Shown: positions 44,619 through 53,800 of the stretch, piece after piece
Layout of the letters: every line of letters begins with the position of its first letter
Position numbering within the stretch: position 1 is the first letter of the stretch
Assembly: GCA_019637095.1 (NCBI GenBank)
Contig: JAHBWG010000055.1
Location: 1 to 64,000, forward strand
Direction of reading: 5' to 3'
Source: Sandaracinaceae bacterium
GTDB taxonomy: Bacteria > Myxococcota_A > Polyangia > Polyangiales > Sandaracinaceae
DNA length: 64,000 nucleotides
Notes under the pieces: generated by a model
What the model saw: only the letters and a program-made list of their open reading frames with translations
Database searches by the model: none
What the model was told of the DNA's origin: nothing
Translations under genes and position numbers: made by a program

Positions 44619-46124
44619 TCACAGCCCGAGGGCGGAGCCGTCGAAACGCCGCGGGCTGGCGTAGCCGCCGTCGGCCTCGTCCGGGTCGCGCAGCGTCACC
44701 CCGTGCAGCCGGAAATCGCGCGCGATCGGCGCGAGGCCCTCGCGCAGCTTCCGCATCGTGGCCTCGTACGCGATCTGCTCGACCTCGGGCCGGTAGAAGT
44801 ACTTCATCGGCGACCCGCTCAGGATCCGCATCTCGTCCGCCTCGGGGCGGAAGAGGTGGAAGGCGACGTTCGGGTACATCTCCGCGATCGCCCGGGTCGC
44901 CTTGTCGAAGCGGCCGTTGATCAGCGCCTTGAGCCCCTGCGCCGTCCCGTAGATCCCGCCTCGGTCGCGCACGTACCCAGGGGTGCGTCCGACCGCGGGC
45001 ACGAGGGGATCGACGAGGATCACAAGCGTGGCGCCGCGCCGCGCCGCGACGCGCATGTTCGTCGTGCGCGAGAACGCGCCGTCGACGTAGTAGCGCCCGT
45101 CGACCTCGACCGGCGGGTAGAACGGGACGAGCGCCGACGACGCTTGCACGGCGCGGTGCACCGGCACGTGCGCGTGGCGCTCGTGGCTGAAGAGCACGGC
45201 CTGGGACGTGTCCTGGTCCGTCGCGCCGATGTAGAGCGGGCGGCGCAGCGCGCCGAACCGATCGCTCATCCCGGGGCGCGCGAGCTGCCGCGCGAGCCAC
45301 GCGCCGAGCCGGCGCCCGCTGAACGCCGCGGTCGGCACCGCGCGCGCGAGCGAGCTGACCGCCCCGCGCGGGCCGGCGCCGCCGCGCGCGAGCTCTGCGA
45401 GCAACCGCGCGAGGCGCGCGCCCATCTCGGGGTAGTTCGGCTCGAACAGGTCCCACTTCCCGATCGGGTCGATGCGATGCCCGCGCCCCTCGAGGGATCG
45501 CAAGATCTCGTCGGGCCCGATCCCGTTGGCGAGGAACGCGGCGAGGATCGCGCCCGCGCTGATCCCACAGAAGAAGTCGAGGTCGACGACGGCGCGATCC
45601 GCGAGGAACGCCTCGAGCGCCCGCAACACCCCGAGCTCGTAGAGCAGCCCCTCGATGCCACCGCCCGCGAGGCAGACCGCGATCTTCCCGCGGCCGCGCT
45701 GCGAGAGGAGCGCGCCGAGCGCGCGCTCGAGCGCCTCGGGGCCTTCGTGCGCGACGACCCCGCCGATCCCGTGGTGCCCGAGCGCGAACGCGCCGTCGAT
45801 GCCGTCTCGCTCGACGAGCGCGAGCACGCGCTGGCGCAAGATGGGGCCGCCCATCCTGCCGTGCGGGAACACCTGCTCGAGGAAGCGCTTGGCCTCCGGC
45901 AACCCCGCCCCGCGCGCGTCGAGCACGAGGGCGTCGACCGGCTGGTGCCGCAGGTAGCCGAGCGCGCGCTCCGGCTCGCCGATCCCGACCGCGCGCCGGC
46001 GCGTCGTGAGCAGCCCCTCGGAGCCGGCGAAGTGGATGGAGCCGTCTTCGGCCGCGCGGGCGTCGGGCAGACGGTCGAGCCCGAGATCGCCGAACCGCTG
46101 GCCGAAATACAGGATCGTGTCCAT
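44619..46124 (-). CDS. Patatin-like phospholipase
   Basis: The 501-residue protein has a patatin lipase domain from ~175: oxyanion loop CLAGGGIEG, nucleophile motif FCGISAGAI (GxSxG) and catalytic Asp in YVDGAF. The serine-aspartate dyad is complete, so the enzyme should be active on lipid acyl chains. The N-terminal ~170 residues form a separate alpha/beta domain (VDALVLDARGAGLPEA) resembling a receiver-like or Rossmann domain. Start ATG 46124 lies eight bases after TATGGT with TTGCTC 17 bases upstream, so the message may be leaderless. Confidence 0.85.
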   Translation of the reverse strand: MDTILYFGQRFGDLGLDRLPDARAAEDGSIHFAGSEGLLTTRRRAVGIGEPERALGYLRHQPVDALVLDARGAGLPEAKRFLEQVFPHGRMGGPILRQRVLALVERDGIDGAFALGHHGIGGVVAHEGPEALERALGALLSQRGRGKIAVCLAGGGIEGLLYELGVLRALEAFLADRAVVDLDFFCGISAGAILAAFLANGIGPDEILRSLEGRGHRIDPIGKWDLFEPNYPEMGARLARLLAELARGGAGPRGAVSSLARAVPTAAFSGRRLGAWLARQLARPGMSDRFGALRRPLYIGATDQDTSQAVLFSHERHAHVPVHRAVQASSALVPFYPPVEVDGRYYVDGAFSRTTNMRVAARRGATLVILVDPLVPAVGRTPGYVRDRGGIYGTAQGLKALINGRFDKATRAIAEMYPNVAFHLFRPEADEMRILSGSPMKYFYRPEVEQIAYEATMRKLREGLAPIARDFRLHGVTLRDPDEADGGYASPRRFDGSALGL

Positions 46125-46132
46125 TCGATGGG

Positions 46133-46161
46133 ACCATAGAGATCCGCCCTCCGGCGAGCAA
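46133..46161 (-). promoter_or_regulatory. Leaderless promoter of the patatin gene
   Basis: On the minus strand TTGCTC (46161-46156), a 17-base spacer and TATGGT (46138-46133) end eight bases before the ATG. Confidence 0.5.
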
Positions 46162-46181
46162 GGTCCGCGACGCGGTCCGAA

Positions 46182-46211
46182 TTGCTGCGCGCCGCCGGAT
46201 GGTGGTAAGGT
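46182..46211 (+). promoter_or_regulatory. Promoter of the gene at 46243
   Basis: TTGCTG (46182-46187), an 18-base spacer and TAAGGT (46206-46211), about 31 bases before the GTG start. Confidence 0.45.
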
Positions 46212-46242
46212 TCGTTGCCTTTCGGGGGACGGAGACGACGAA

Positions 46243-46671
46243 GTGAGCGCGACGGACCTCCAGGCAGTCAAAGAAGAGCTCGTGAAGGCGGGGCTGGAGA
46301 TCTACCGCACCCGCCCGGCCGAGCTCGAGATCGCCGAGCGGGTGCGCCTCCACATCATGGACTCGGGGATCCGCGTGCGCGACGGGCTGCGCGTGGTGTT
46401 CACCGCGCGCACCCAGCGCTCCGACTTCGGCGCGAGCGTGTCTCCCGACCAGCTGTTCGAGCGCGTGCGCGCCGCCGTCGGGCAGCGCGCGCTCGACCGC
46501 GGCTACGTGGAGGAGGCCGCGCTGACCGTCGAGGTGAAGGACCCGATGGACGAGGCGAAGGTCCTCGATACCTGGCACGAGATCGTCTACGGCAAGGCGG
46601 CGGGCGACCTGAACGCGGTGGTCGAAGAGGTGCGCTGGGCGCTCTCCGTCGACAAGTTCATCGCTCCCTGA
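46243..46671 (+). CDS. Conserved-looking hypothetical protein
   Basis: The 142-residue soluble alpha/beta protein starts SATDLQAVKEELVKAGLEIYRTRP and ends SVDKFIAP. It has no signal peptide or membrane helix. GTG 46243 follows GGAG by eight bases. The composition (balanced charge, few gaps) suggests a folded cytoplasmic enzyme-like or binding domain, but I recognise no family. It is divergent from the patatin gene and ends in a strong hairpin. Confidence 0.6.
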   Translation: MSATDLQAVKEELVKAGLEIYRTRPAELEIAERVRLHIMDSGIRVRDGLRVVFTARTQRSDFGASVSPDQLFERVRAAVGQRALDRGYVEEAALTVEVKDPMDEAKVLDTWHEIVYGKAAGDLNAVVEEVRWALSVDKFIAP

Positions 46672-46695
46672 GCCCGTTCCGTCGACGGACGCGAA

Positions 46696-46724
46696 GAGGG
46701 GCCGCGCCACCGGCGCGACCCCTC
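46696..46724 (+). terminator. Hairpin after the gene at 46243
   Basis: GAGGGG-C-CGCGCC (46696-46708) and GGCGCG-A-CCCCTC (46712-46724) form a 13-position stem with one C-A mismatch and a 3-base loop, 24 bases after the stop. Confidence 0.5.
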
Positions 46725-46768
46725 CCAGAAAAGAAAGACGAGCAAGCTCGGTCGGGCGCGCCGCGCCC
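46725..46768 (-). terminator. Terminator of the cold-shock gene
   Basis: Directly after the stop (minus strand) come a 6-bp stem (46754-46759 with 46763-46768), then a second stem CGAGC/GCTCG (46739-46750), then a T-rich run TCTTTCTTTTCTG (46738-46725). Hairpin plus T-rich tail is a normal intrinsic terminator. Confidence 0.65.
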
Positions 46769-46975
46769 TCAGGAGGCCAGCTCGGCCACGCTCTCGGCGA
46801 GCGGGCCCTTCGGCCCCTCGCGCAGCTCGAAGCTCACCGACTGCCCCTCCCGCAGCGTGCGGAAGCCGTCGCCGGCGATCTGCGAGTAGTGCACGAAGAC
46901 GTCCGGGCCTTCGTCCTGACGGATGAAGCCCCAGCCCTTGGCGTTGTTGAACCACTTGACGGTACCGACTGCCAT
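46769..46975 (-). CDS. Cold-shock domain protein (CspA family)
   Basis: The 68-residue OB-fold nucleic-acid chaperone keeps both RNA-binding motifs, KGWGFIRQ (RNP1) and DVFVHYSQI (RNP2), within the normal family layout ([11 protein letters not shown] ... [10 protein letters not shown]). GGAGGGG stands four bases before the ATG. The gene has a ~110-base leader with a stable hairpin and ends in a good intrinsic terminator, so it is monocistronic. Confidence 0.95.
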   Translation of the reverse strand: MAVGTVKWFNNAKGWGFIRQDEGPDVFVHYSQIAGDGFRTLREGQSVSFELREGPKGPLAESVAELAS

Positions 46976-47327
46976 CAACCCCTCCAGATTCGTGTGCTCG
47001 GGATACTGCTCACGGTGGATGGGAAGATGTCAAGACGTGTTGCAATACGACACGTCCGTGGAGCGGCCCGCTTCCCCCGTCGAGCACCGCAAGCCTAGGT
47101 CGTAAGGGAGGCCAGTCAAGCGCTTTCGACCTGAAATTTCGGGGATCTACGAGTGGTGCTGAACACCCGGTGAGCATCCGTACGTCCGCGTTGTACGAGT
47201 CCGATCTCGCGCCCCATCACTGTCCCCATTCGCGGGCCGGGTGGCCCCCGACGTCGACGATCACGAGCGCTTGTCGGCGGCCCGATCTCGCCGTACATGG
47301 CAGAGACTCTCGCCGGAGGTGTGCGCC
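46976..47327. promoter_or_regulatory. Intergenic region: cspA leader and promoter, then promoter of the Mpo1-like gene
   Basis: This 352-base gene-free region is less GC-rich than its surroundings. On the minus strand TTGACT (47119-47114), a 16-base spacer and TAGGCT (47097-47092) would start cspA transcription near 47085. A 7-9-7 inverted repeat (GACGTGT at 47034-47040, ACACGTC at 47050-47056) then lies within the leader. On the plus strand TTGTCG (47271-47276), a 17-base spacer and TACATG (47294-47299) serve the next gene. I see no small RNA I can support between them; 47155-47167 and 47235-47248 hold short hairpins. Confidence 0.55.
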
Positions 47328-47873
47328 GTGATCTCGAAGCTGAGTGAGCTGTTGGCCGAGAAGAAGAACCGGGACCTCGCGCTGCTCGCCGGCGGCGCCG
47401 TCACGCTGATGGCGGGCGGCAAGCTCACGCCGATCGCGATGTTCCTCGCCGGCATGAAGGGCCTCGAGGACGAGTGGCGCAAGGCGCACCCGGACTTCCA
47501 CGGGAGCCTCGCGGAGCGCTTCCAGCTCGCGATCGAGCACTACGACGCGACGCACCAGCACCCGACCAACCGCCTGCTGCACACGGTCGGGATCCCGATG
47601 GTGCTGGGCGGGTTCGTCGGGATGCTCGCGGCGCCGAGGTACTCGCCGCCCTGGTGGATCGCGAACGGCTCGTGGACGGCGGGCTGGGCGCTGAACTTCG
47701 TCGGCCACGGCCTCTACGAGAAGGGCGAGCCGGCGTTCGCGACCGATCCCTTGGGGCCGATCGCCGGGCCGGTGTGGGACTTCGTCCGGCTACGCGACAA
47801 GCTCTTCGGCGCCGCGGCGCCGGAAGCGCACGCGCACGCGCACGCCGACGCTGCGCCGACGACGCACGCGTGA
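47328..47873 (+). CDS. Mpo1/DUF962-like membrane protein
   Basis: The 181-residue protein shows the YGL010w/Mpo1 (DUF962) pattern: HQHPTNRLLHTVGIPM, two hydrophobic hairpins, and NFVGHGLYEKGEPA. In yeast Mpo1 the conserved His residues hold iron for alpha-oxidation of 2-hydroxy fatty acids; the two His-containing motifs are present here. The C-terminus is His/Ala-rich (AHAHAHADAAP). The GTG at 47328 follows GGAGG by eight bases; its stop overlaps the next start as GTGA. Confidence 0.75.
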   Translation: MISKLSELLAEKKNRDLALLAGGAVTLMAGGKLTPIAMFLAGMKGLEDEWRKAHPDFHGSLAERFQLAIEHYDATHQHPTNRLLHTVGIPMVLGGFVGMLAAPRYSPPWWIANGSWTAGWALNFVGHGLYEKGEPAFATDPLGPIAGPVWDFVRLRDKLFGAAAPEAHAHAHADAAPTTHA

Positions 47874-48995
47874 AGCGAGCGACGCTCGCCGCGCTCCTCT
47901 CTGCGTGCGCGGGCGCGAGCACGCCTGCGGCGGGCCCGCCCGGCGAGGGCGCTGCGGCGCTGACGGCGGAGGCGGAGGCGGCGTGGTCCGCGCTCGAGCC
48001 CGCGCGCGCCGCCGAGCCCGCGGAGCGCGCTGCCGCCGGCGGCGGCACCGTCGCGATGGAGACGGCGCGCGCACCTCGCGCTCGGACGCGACGAGGCCGC
48101 GCTCGCGGCGCTCGCGCGCGCGAGCTCACCCCACCTGCGGCACCTGCGCGCGCGGGCGCGCCTCTCGACGGGCGACGTCGCCGGCGCGGCGCGCGACCTC
48201 GAGGACGACGACGACCCGTGGGCGCGCGAGCTCCGCGCGGCGCTGGCCTCGCTCGGGACGCGGACTCCCTACCGCATACGCGGCGCGCGCGCCGAGCTCG
48301 CGATGGAGCCGCTGCCGCTACCGGTCGTGCGCGTGCGCGTCGACGACGTCGAGACGCTCGCGGTCGTGAGCACGGGCGCCGAGCTCACCATCCTCGATCC
48401 ATCGGTGCGCGCCGCGCCCGGCGTCATCGACGCGCTGCGCCTCGGCGCGATCGAGGTCTGCGACGTGCCGCACACCACGCGCTCGCTCGACCCCCTCTCC
48501 GAGGCGCTCGGGGCCCGCGTCGGCGCCGCGATCGGGCTCGACCTGCTGCTCCGCCTGCAGGCGCGGATCGACGGGCCCGGCGGCCGCCTCACGCTGTCGG
48601 CCGCCGCCGCCGCGCCCTCCCCGGACGCCGCGCGCGCCCCGTTCGTCACCCCGACCGGCTCGTTCCTCGCCGTCGTCGCGCGGATCGCGGGCGAGCCGGC
48701 GTGGCTGACCGTCGACACCACCGCGATCTTCCCGCTCGCGCTCACGGCGGGCGCCGACGAGGCGCTCGGGCTGGACGGGCTCGCGTGGGAGCCGGCGCGT
48801 GGCCCCGGACAGGCGATCGCGCCGGTCGCGATCGGCGCGCTCGCGATCGAGGCGCTGCCGCTCGCGCGCGGGATCCTCGACGACGATCACGCGCGCGCGG
48901 TCGGCGCGCCGGTGGCCGGCGCGATCGGCTGGGGCCTGCTCGCCGAGCTCGTGACGGTGCTCGACCCCGACGCCCGAGCGCTGCGCTTCGAGTAG
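47870..48995 (+). pseudogene. Frameshifted lipoprotein with TPR-like and pseudo-aspartyl-protease lobes
   Basis: The GTG at 47870 (GTGA overlap with the previous stop) opens a lipobox signal (LLSAC) and a short helical part in one frame. From about 48065 the coding signal moves to the frame one base later, which reads LALGRDEAALAALARASS, a TPR-like helix pair, and then two retropepsin-like lobes. In lobe one the catalytic DTG is STG (VSTGAELTI); in lobe two it is DTT (VDTTAIFPLAL). The switch lies in a GC-alternating run near 48063-48075. It may be a sequencing error or a real lesion; either way both lobes lack an intact catalytic motif. Confidence 0.65.
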
Positions 48996-49008
48996 CCGTC
49001 GGGCGCGA

Positions 49009-49596
49009 TCAGGCGCCGGCCGGCATGGTCGCGCGTCGGTGCGCCTCGACGAGCGCGACGTACGCCGCGAAGCCGGCGAAGAGGAGCGCTGGCCCCACCG
49101 GCCCGACCTGCCACACCAAGAGCGCCGCGGCGCTGCACGCGAGGACGAGCACCGCCGGCACGTGCGGCGTGTTGCCGTCGTCGACCGGGGCGGGGCGCGC
49201 CGACAGCGCGGCGATCATCGCCTCGACCTCCGGCCGCTCGGGCGCCACCGCCGGCCCCGCGTCGCGATCCCAGAGCGGGACGCCACAGCGGGGGCACGCC
49301 TCCGGGAACGGGAAGCAGTCCCCGCACGAGCCGCACGCGAAGCGGTCCGGCCGCGGCCCGGCCTTCGGCGCGCTCGGCAGCGGCGCGCCGCGCAGCGACG
49401 CGTGGACGCGCCGGTACGCGGCGAGGACCCGCTTGAAGCGATCGGCCGCCTCGAGATCGCCGGGGTTGCGGTCCGGGTGATGCGCGAGCGCGAGCCGGCG
49501 ATAGGCGGCCCGCGCCTCGACCAAGGTGGCGCGGCGGCTCAGCCCGAGCGCCGCGAACGGATCACCTGCCCTGAACGAGGAGGACGGGGTCGACAT
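49009..49596 (-). CDS. J-domain membrane protein with zinc ribbon
   Basis: The 195-residue protein has an N-terminal DnaJ domain (~10-70) with the Hsp70-stimulating HPD in LAHHPDRNPGD, a zinc ribbon (~88-103; CGSCGDCFPFPEACPRCG) and two C-terminal membrane helices (~145-185). It should recruit DnaK to the membrane. ATG 49596 follows GGAG by six bases. It has none of the Gly/Phe or client-binding domains of DnaJ. Confidence 0.85.
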   Translation of the reverse strand: MSTPSSSFRAGDPFAALGLSRRATLVEARAAYRRLALAHHPDRNPGDLEAADRFKRVLAAYRRVHASLRGAPLPSAPKAGPRPDRFACGSCGDCFPFPEACPRCGVPLWDRDAGPAVAPERPEVEAMIAALSARPAPVDDGNTPHVPAVLVLACSAAALLVWQVGPVGPALLFAGFAAYVALVEAHRRATMPAGA

Positions 49597-49639
49597 GTGT
49601 GGCTCCGACAACGAGACCGCGAGGAGGTTCCATCCTCTC

Positions 49640-50224
49640 CTACGGCGCGAGCCGGTGCATCTTCCACCCTCCTGCGTCGCGCTCGAACACCGCGCGGTCG
49701 TGCAGGCGCCCCGCGCCCTCGATCCAGTGCTCGATGCGCAGGGGCGACACGACATAGCCGCCCCAGCTCGGCGGGCGCGGGACCGGTCCGTCGCGGAAGC
49801 GCGCCTCGAGCTCGCGCACCCGCTCGAGGAGCACGGCGCGCGAGGCGATCGGCTGGCTCTGCGGGCTCGCCCACGCGCCGAGCTGGCTCTCCCGCGGGCG
49901 GCTCGCGAAGTACGCGTCGCTGACGGCCGCTGGCGCGCGGCGGACCGGGCCCTCGACGCGGAACTGCTCGCCGATCTCGGGCCAGTGCATCGCGAGCGCG
50001 GCGCGCGGGTTGGCCTCGAGCTCGGCCGCCTTGCGGCTCTCGTAGCTCGTGTAGACGAAGAACCCCTCCTCGCCCGCCTCCTTCACCAGGACCCAGCGCA
50101 CCGAGGGCGCGCCGTCGGGCGTCGCGGTCGCGAGCACGGCCGCCGCGCCGTCGAGCCGCGCGCCCGCGGCGACCGCGCGGCTCCGAGCGTCGAGGAAGCG
50201 CGCGATCGGATCGTCGGACGACAT
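49640..50224 (-). CDS. pdxH: Pyridoxamine/pyridoxine 5'-phosphate oxidase
   Basis: This FMN enzyme oxidises pyridoxamine/pyridoxine 5'-phosphate to pyridoxal 5'-phosphate. The 194-residue product has VRWVLVKEAGEEGFFVYTS, ESRKAAELEANPRAAL, EQFRVEGPVRR, SPQSQPIASR, and the C-terminal signature WGGYVVSPLRIEHWIEGAGRLHDR. It is slightly shorter than E. coli PdxH at the N-terminus. The start at 50224 is the only reasonable one; the DUF2203 gene is divergent, 83 bases away. Confidence 0.93.
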   Translation of the reverse strand: MSSDDPIARFLDARSRAVAAGARLDGAAAVLATATPDGAPSVRWVLVKEAGEEGFFVYTSYESRKAAELEANPRAALAMHWPEIGEQFRVEGPVRRAPAAVSDAYFASRPRESQLGAWASPQSQPIASRAVLLERVRELEARFRDGPVPRPPSWGGYVVSPLRIEHWIEGAGRLHDRAVFERDAGGWKMHRLAP

Positions 50225-50272
50225 GGGCTCGGATATGGCCCGCCTCGGTCGCCGCGTCACGGCGCCAAGCGG

Positions 50273-50300
50273 TTGATTTGTCGGAGACCGGCGTTACGAA
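50273..50300 (+). promoter_or_regulatory. Leaderless promoter of the DUF2203 gene
   Basis: TTGATT (50273-50278), a 16-base spacer and TACGAA (50295-50300) end seven bases before the GTG at 50308. Confidence 0.45.
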
Positions 50301-50307
50301 TTGCTCC

Positions 50308-50772
50308 GTGTCGCGGACCTTCACCCTCGACGAGGCCAACGCCTTGATCCCTCGGGTCATCGCGTCGTTCGCGCGGACGACACAGCTCGTCGCGGCCGCG
50401 CGCCGCATCGCACACCGGCTCGCCGCGGCGGGCATCCGGCCGCCCGCGCCGGGCCGGCTCCCCGAGCCCGCGTCGGTCGCGCACGACCCCGCGCTCGCCG
50501 CCGACCTCGCGCTCGCGACGAGCCTCGGGCAGACGGCGCTCGCGGAGGCGCGGGCGCTCGAGGCGCTCGGCGTGGTGGTGCGCGACCTCGAGCGCGGCCT
50601 CGTCGACTTCCGCTCCGTCCTCGACGGGCAGCGCGAGGTCTGGCTCTGCTGGCAGCTCGGTGAGCGCGAGATCCGGTTCTGGCACGACGTCGACACCGGG
50701 TTCGTGGGCCGCCAGCCCGTCGAGGGCCACCGCTTCTTCCGCGCCCGCCAGCTCGTCGCCCCGCGCGGCTGA
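50308..50772 (+). CDS. DUF2203-family protein
   Basis: The 154-residue protein has the DUF2203 N-terminus RTFTLDEANALIPRVIASF, a long helix, and the family C-terminal half GVVVRDLERGLVDF with EVWLCWQLGEREIRFWHD and GRQPV near the end. The family is of unknown function, occurs widely, and is sometimes linked to cell-envelope genes. The GTG at 50308 fits the family start; a TTG ten codons earlier is open but unlikely. It precedes the giant TPR gene by 86 bases. Confidence 0.8.
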   Translation: MSRTFTLDEANALIPRVIASFARTTQLVAAARRIAHRLAAAGIRPPAPGRLPEPASVAHDPALAADLALATSLGQTALAEARALEALGVVVRDLERGLVDFRSVLDGQREVWLCWQLGEREIRFWHDVDTGFVGRQPVEGHRFFRARQLVAPRG

Positions 50773-50804
50773 TCGCGGCCACAGATCGGCCTTCAACGGA
50801 TCGG

Positions 50805-50832
50805 TTACGATTCCAGGTCTCCGTGGTAGGGT
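50805..50832 (+). promoter_or_regulatory. Promoter of the giant TPR gene
   Basis: TTACGA (50805-50810), a 16-base spacer and TAGGGT (50827-50832); the ATG at 50859 has GGGGAG five bases upstream. Confidence 0.45.
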
Positions 50833-50858
50833 TCGCGCGCCCCCCTCGGGGAGCGTGC

Positions 50859-53800
50859 ATGGACGCCACCGCGCAAGAGCTGATCGCGCGCCTGCGCCGC
50901 AACCCGAACGACGCCGAGGCGTTCGGGGCGCTCCGCGCACACTATCAGCGCATCGGCGACTACGCGTCGCTCGCGAACCTGCTCGAGGGCTGGGCCGGGC
51001 GCTCGCGCGATCCGGTCGCCGCGGCGCGCGCGCTCTACGAGGCGGGCGAGCTCGTGCTCGGCGCGCTCGCGGACCGGGAACGCGCGGTGCAGATGTACCA
51101 GCGCGCGCTCGCGCTCGATCCCCGCTTCGAGGACTGCTTCCTGCGCCTGCGCGGCCTCTTCGAGGACGCCGGCGAGACGCGCCGCCTCGCGGACTTGCTC
51201 GAGCGCCATGGCGGCGCGCTCGCCGCCGTCGGCGCGGACCCGCGCGACGTCGCGCTCCTCTACCACCAGCTCGGCGAGCTCTGGGAGCACCGCTTCTCGC
51301 GCGTCGACAAGGCGGTCAACCACTACAAGAAGGCGTTCGAGCTCGACCCGACGTTCGTCGCGGCGCTCTACGCCGCGCGCGAGATCTACCGCGCGGCCGG
51401 CAACCTGAAGGCGGCGGCGACGCTGCTCGAGAAGGAGGCGAAGGCCGAGCTCGACAAGAGCCGCAAGGTCGCCCTCTGGCGCGAGCTGGCGCACATGCGC
51501 TCGGACAAGCTCGACGACCCGGAGGGCGCGGCGCTCGCGCTCAAGCGCGCGCTCGGCGAGCAGCCGGGCGACCTCGAGGTCATGACGGACCTCGCGCGGG
51601 TGTACCTCTCGCGCGCCGGTCGCACCAAGGACGACCACGTCGCCGAGTCGGACCGGCACCGCGCGGGAGACCTGCTCTATCAGATGGCGCAGCAGGTGAG
51701 CCCGGAGCGCGCGCTCGGGCTGCTCGAGCAAGCGCTCGACGCCCGCCCCGATCACGACGGCGCGATGTCCCTCTACGAGCGCACTTGCGAGGATCTCCGG
51801 CAGCCGCAGCGGCTGCCCGCGCGCTGGGTCGCCTACCTCGCCCACGCGCCGGGGCGCCCGGAGGCCGCGTTCCGGCGCAAGCGCCTCGCCGGCGCGTACC
51901 TCGACGCGGGGCAGATCGACTACGCGATCACGTGCCTCGAGTGGCTGCTCGACGAGGACGACGCCGAGGCCGCCGAGCAGCTCGTCGGGCTCTACCGCCA
52001 GGTCGGGCGCGAGGACGACGTCGTGCGCGCGCTCGGCGTCGCCGCCAAGGGGCTGCCGCCGGAGAAGCGCGTGCCGCGCCTGCGCGAGCTCGTCGCCGCG
52101 CTGCGCGACCGCGGTGACCTCCCGCGCGCGTCGAGCTTCGCCAAGCAGATCCTCGACGTCGAGCCAGGTGACCCGGAGGCGATGGACGTGATGGAGCGCG
52201 CGGCGCGCGCGAGCGGCGACTGGGCGGGCTTCCGCGACGCGCTGCTGTCGGCCTCGCGCATGCGCGGCGCGAGCGTCGAGGACCGCAAGGTCCGACTCAA
52301 GCACGTCGCGGTGATCAGCGAAGGCAAGATGGGCGACGTCGACGGAGCGGTGAGCGCGTGGCGGGGCGTCGCCGCGCTCGATCCGTCGGACGTCGAAGCG
52401 CGCGTCGCGCTCAAGCGGCTCTTCACCGAGACCGAGCGCTGGGACGACCTGGTCGAGATCCTCGAGCGCGAAGCGCTCGCGCAGACCGAGCCGTTGCCCA
52501 AGGCGGAGGTCTACCGGCAGCTCGCCGAGCTCCACCGCGACCGGCGCGGCGATCTCGCGGCCGCGATCACCGCGCTGCGGAGCCTGCGCGAGCTCTCACC
52601 CGGGGACCTACCCGCGCGCGACGCGCTCAGCGACGTGCTCGTGCGCGCGGGCGCGCACCTCGAGGCGATCCCGCTTCTGCGCCAGCGCATCGACGCCGCC
52701 TACGGACCGGACCGCGCCGCGCTCCTGCGCCTGCTCGCGTCGATCCTCGAGGACCACGTCGGCGACGACGAGGGCGCCTTCGACGCGTGGGCGCAGATCC
52801 TCGACGAGAATCCGTCGGACCTGGACGCGATCGCGCACATGGAGGCGATCGACGAGGCGTCCGGGATGCACGAGCGCCTGCTCTCGACGCTGTCGTACAA
52901 GGTCGAGGTCGTCCCCGAGACCGAGCGCGGGGCCGTGCTCTCGCGCATGGGCGGGATCGCCGAGTCCTCGCTCAACGACCTCGCGCGGGCGGCGGAGCTC
53001 TACGCGCGCGCGCTCGAGCTCTCGCCGGACGAGCCCGGGATCCTCGACCGGCTCTGCGAGGTGTACGAGCGTTCGGACCGGTTCAAGGACCTCGTCGTGC
53101 TGTTGCGGAGCACCGCGAACCGCGAGACCGACCCGCGGCGCCGCGCGGAGCTCTACCGCCGGATCGCGCGCACGCTCTCGGACGCGGTCGGCAACGACGA
53201 CGGCGCCGCGGAGGCGTGGCGCGAGGTGCTGCTCGCCGGCGAGGACGAGGAGGCGCTGCGGTTCCTGCAACGCCACGCGACGCGCAAAGACGACGTCGAG
53301 ACGCTCGTCGACGTGCTCTCGCGGCTCACCGCGCTCGTCGCCGACGACCTCGAGCGGCGCGATCTCCTCTGGGAGCACGCGCTGCTCTTGGCGGACCGGC
53401 TCGCGCGTCGGAGCGAGGCGATCGCGGTGCTCGAGGAGGTCGTCGCGATCCAGCCCGATCACGTCGCCGCCCTGCAACGCCTGGCCGCGCTCTGCGAAGA
53501 GACGCGCGACCTCGACCGGCTCGCCATGGCGCTGTCGCGCCAGCTCGAGGTGGTCGAGGACCCTGGGCTGCGCGTGCCGGTGGCGCGGCGGCTCGCGGAC
53601 CTCCACGAGCGAGACGCGCCGAACCCGCCCAAGGCGATCGAGGCGCTCTACGCGTGGTGCGACGCCGACCTCGCCGACCCCGAGCCGCTCGAGCGCCTCG
53701 TCCCGCTGCTCGAGACGTCGCGGCGCTGGCAGGATCTGGTCGACGCGCTCGACTCGCTCTCCGGGCTCGCAGGAGACGACGAGCGCGCCTCGGAGCTGAC

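Noticed and set aside
47116-47298. 60-codon minus-strand open frame in the cspA upstream region
   Set aside because: No ribosome binding site, no coding bias, and it overlaps the likely promoter of the plus-strand gene.
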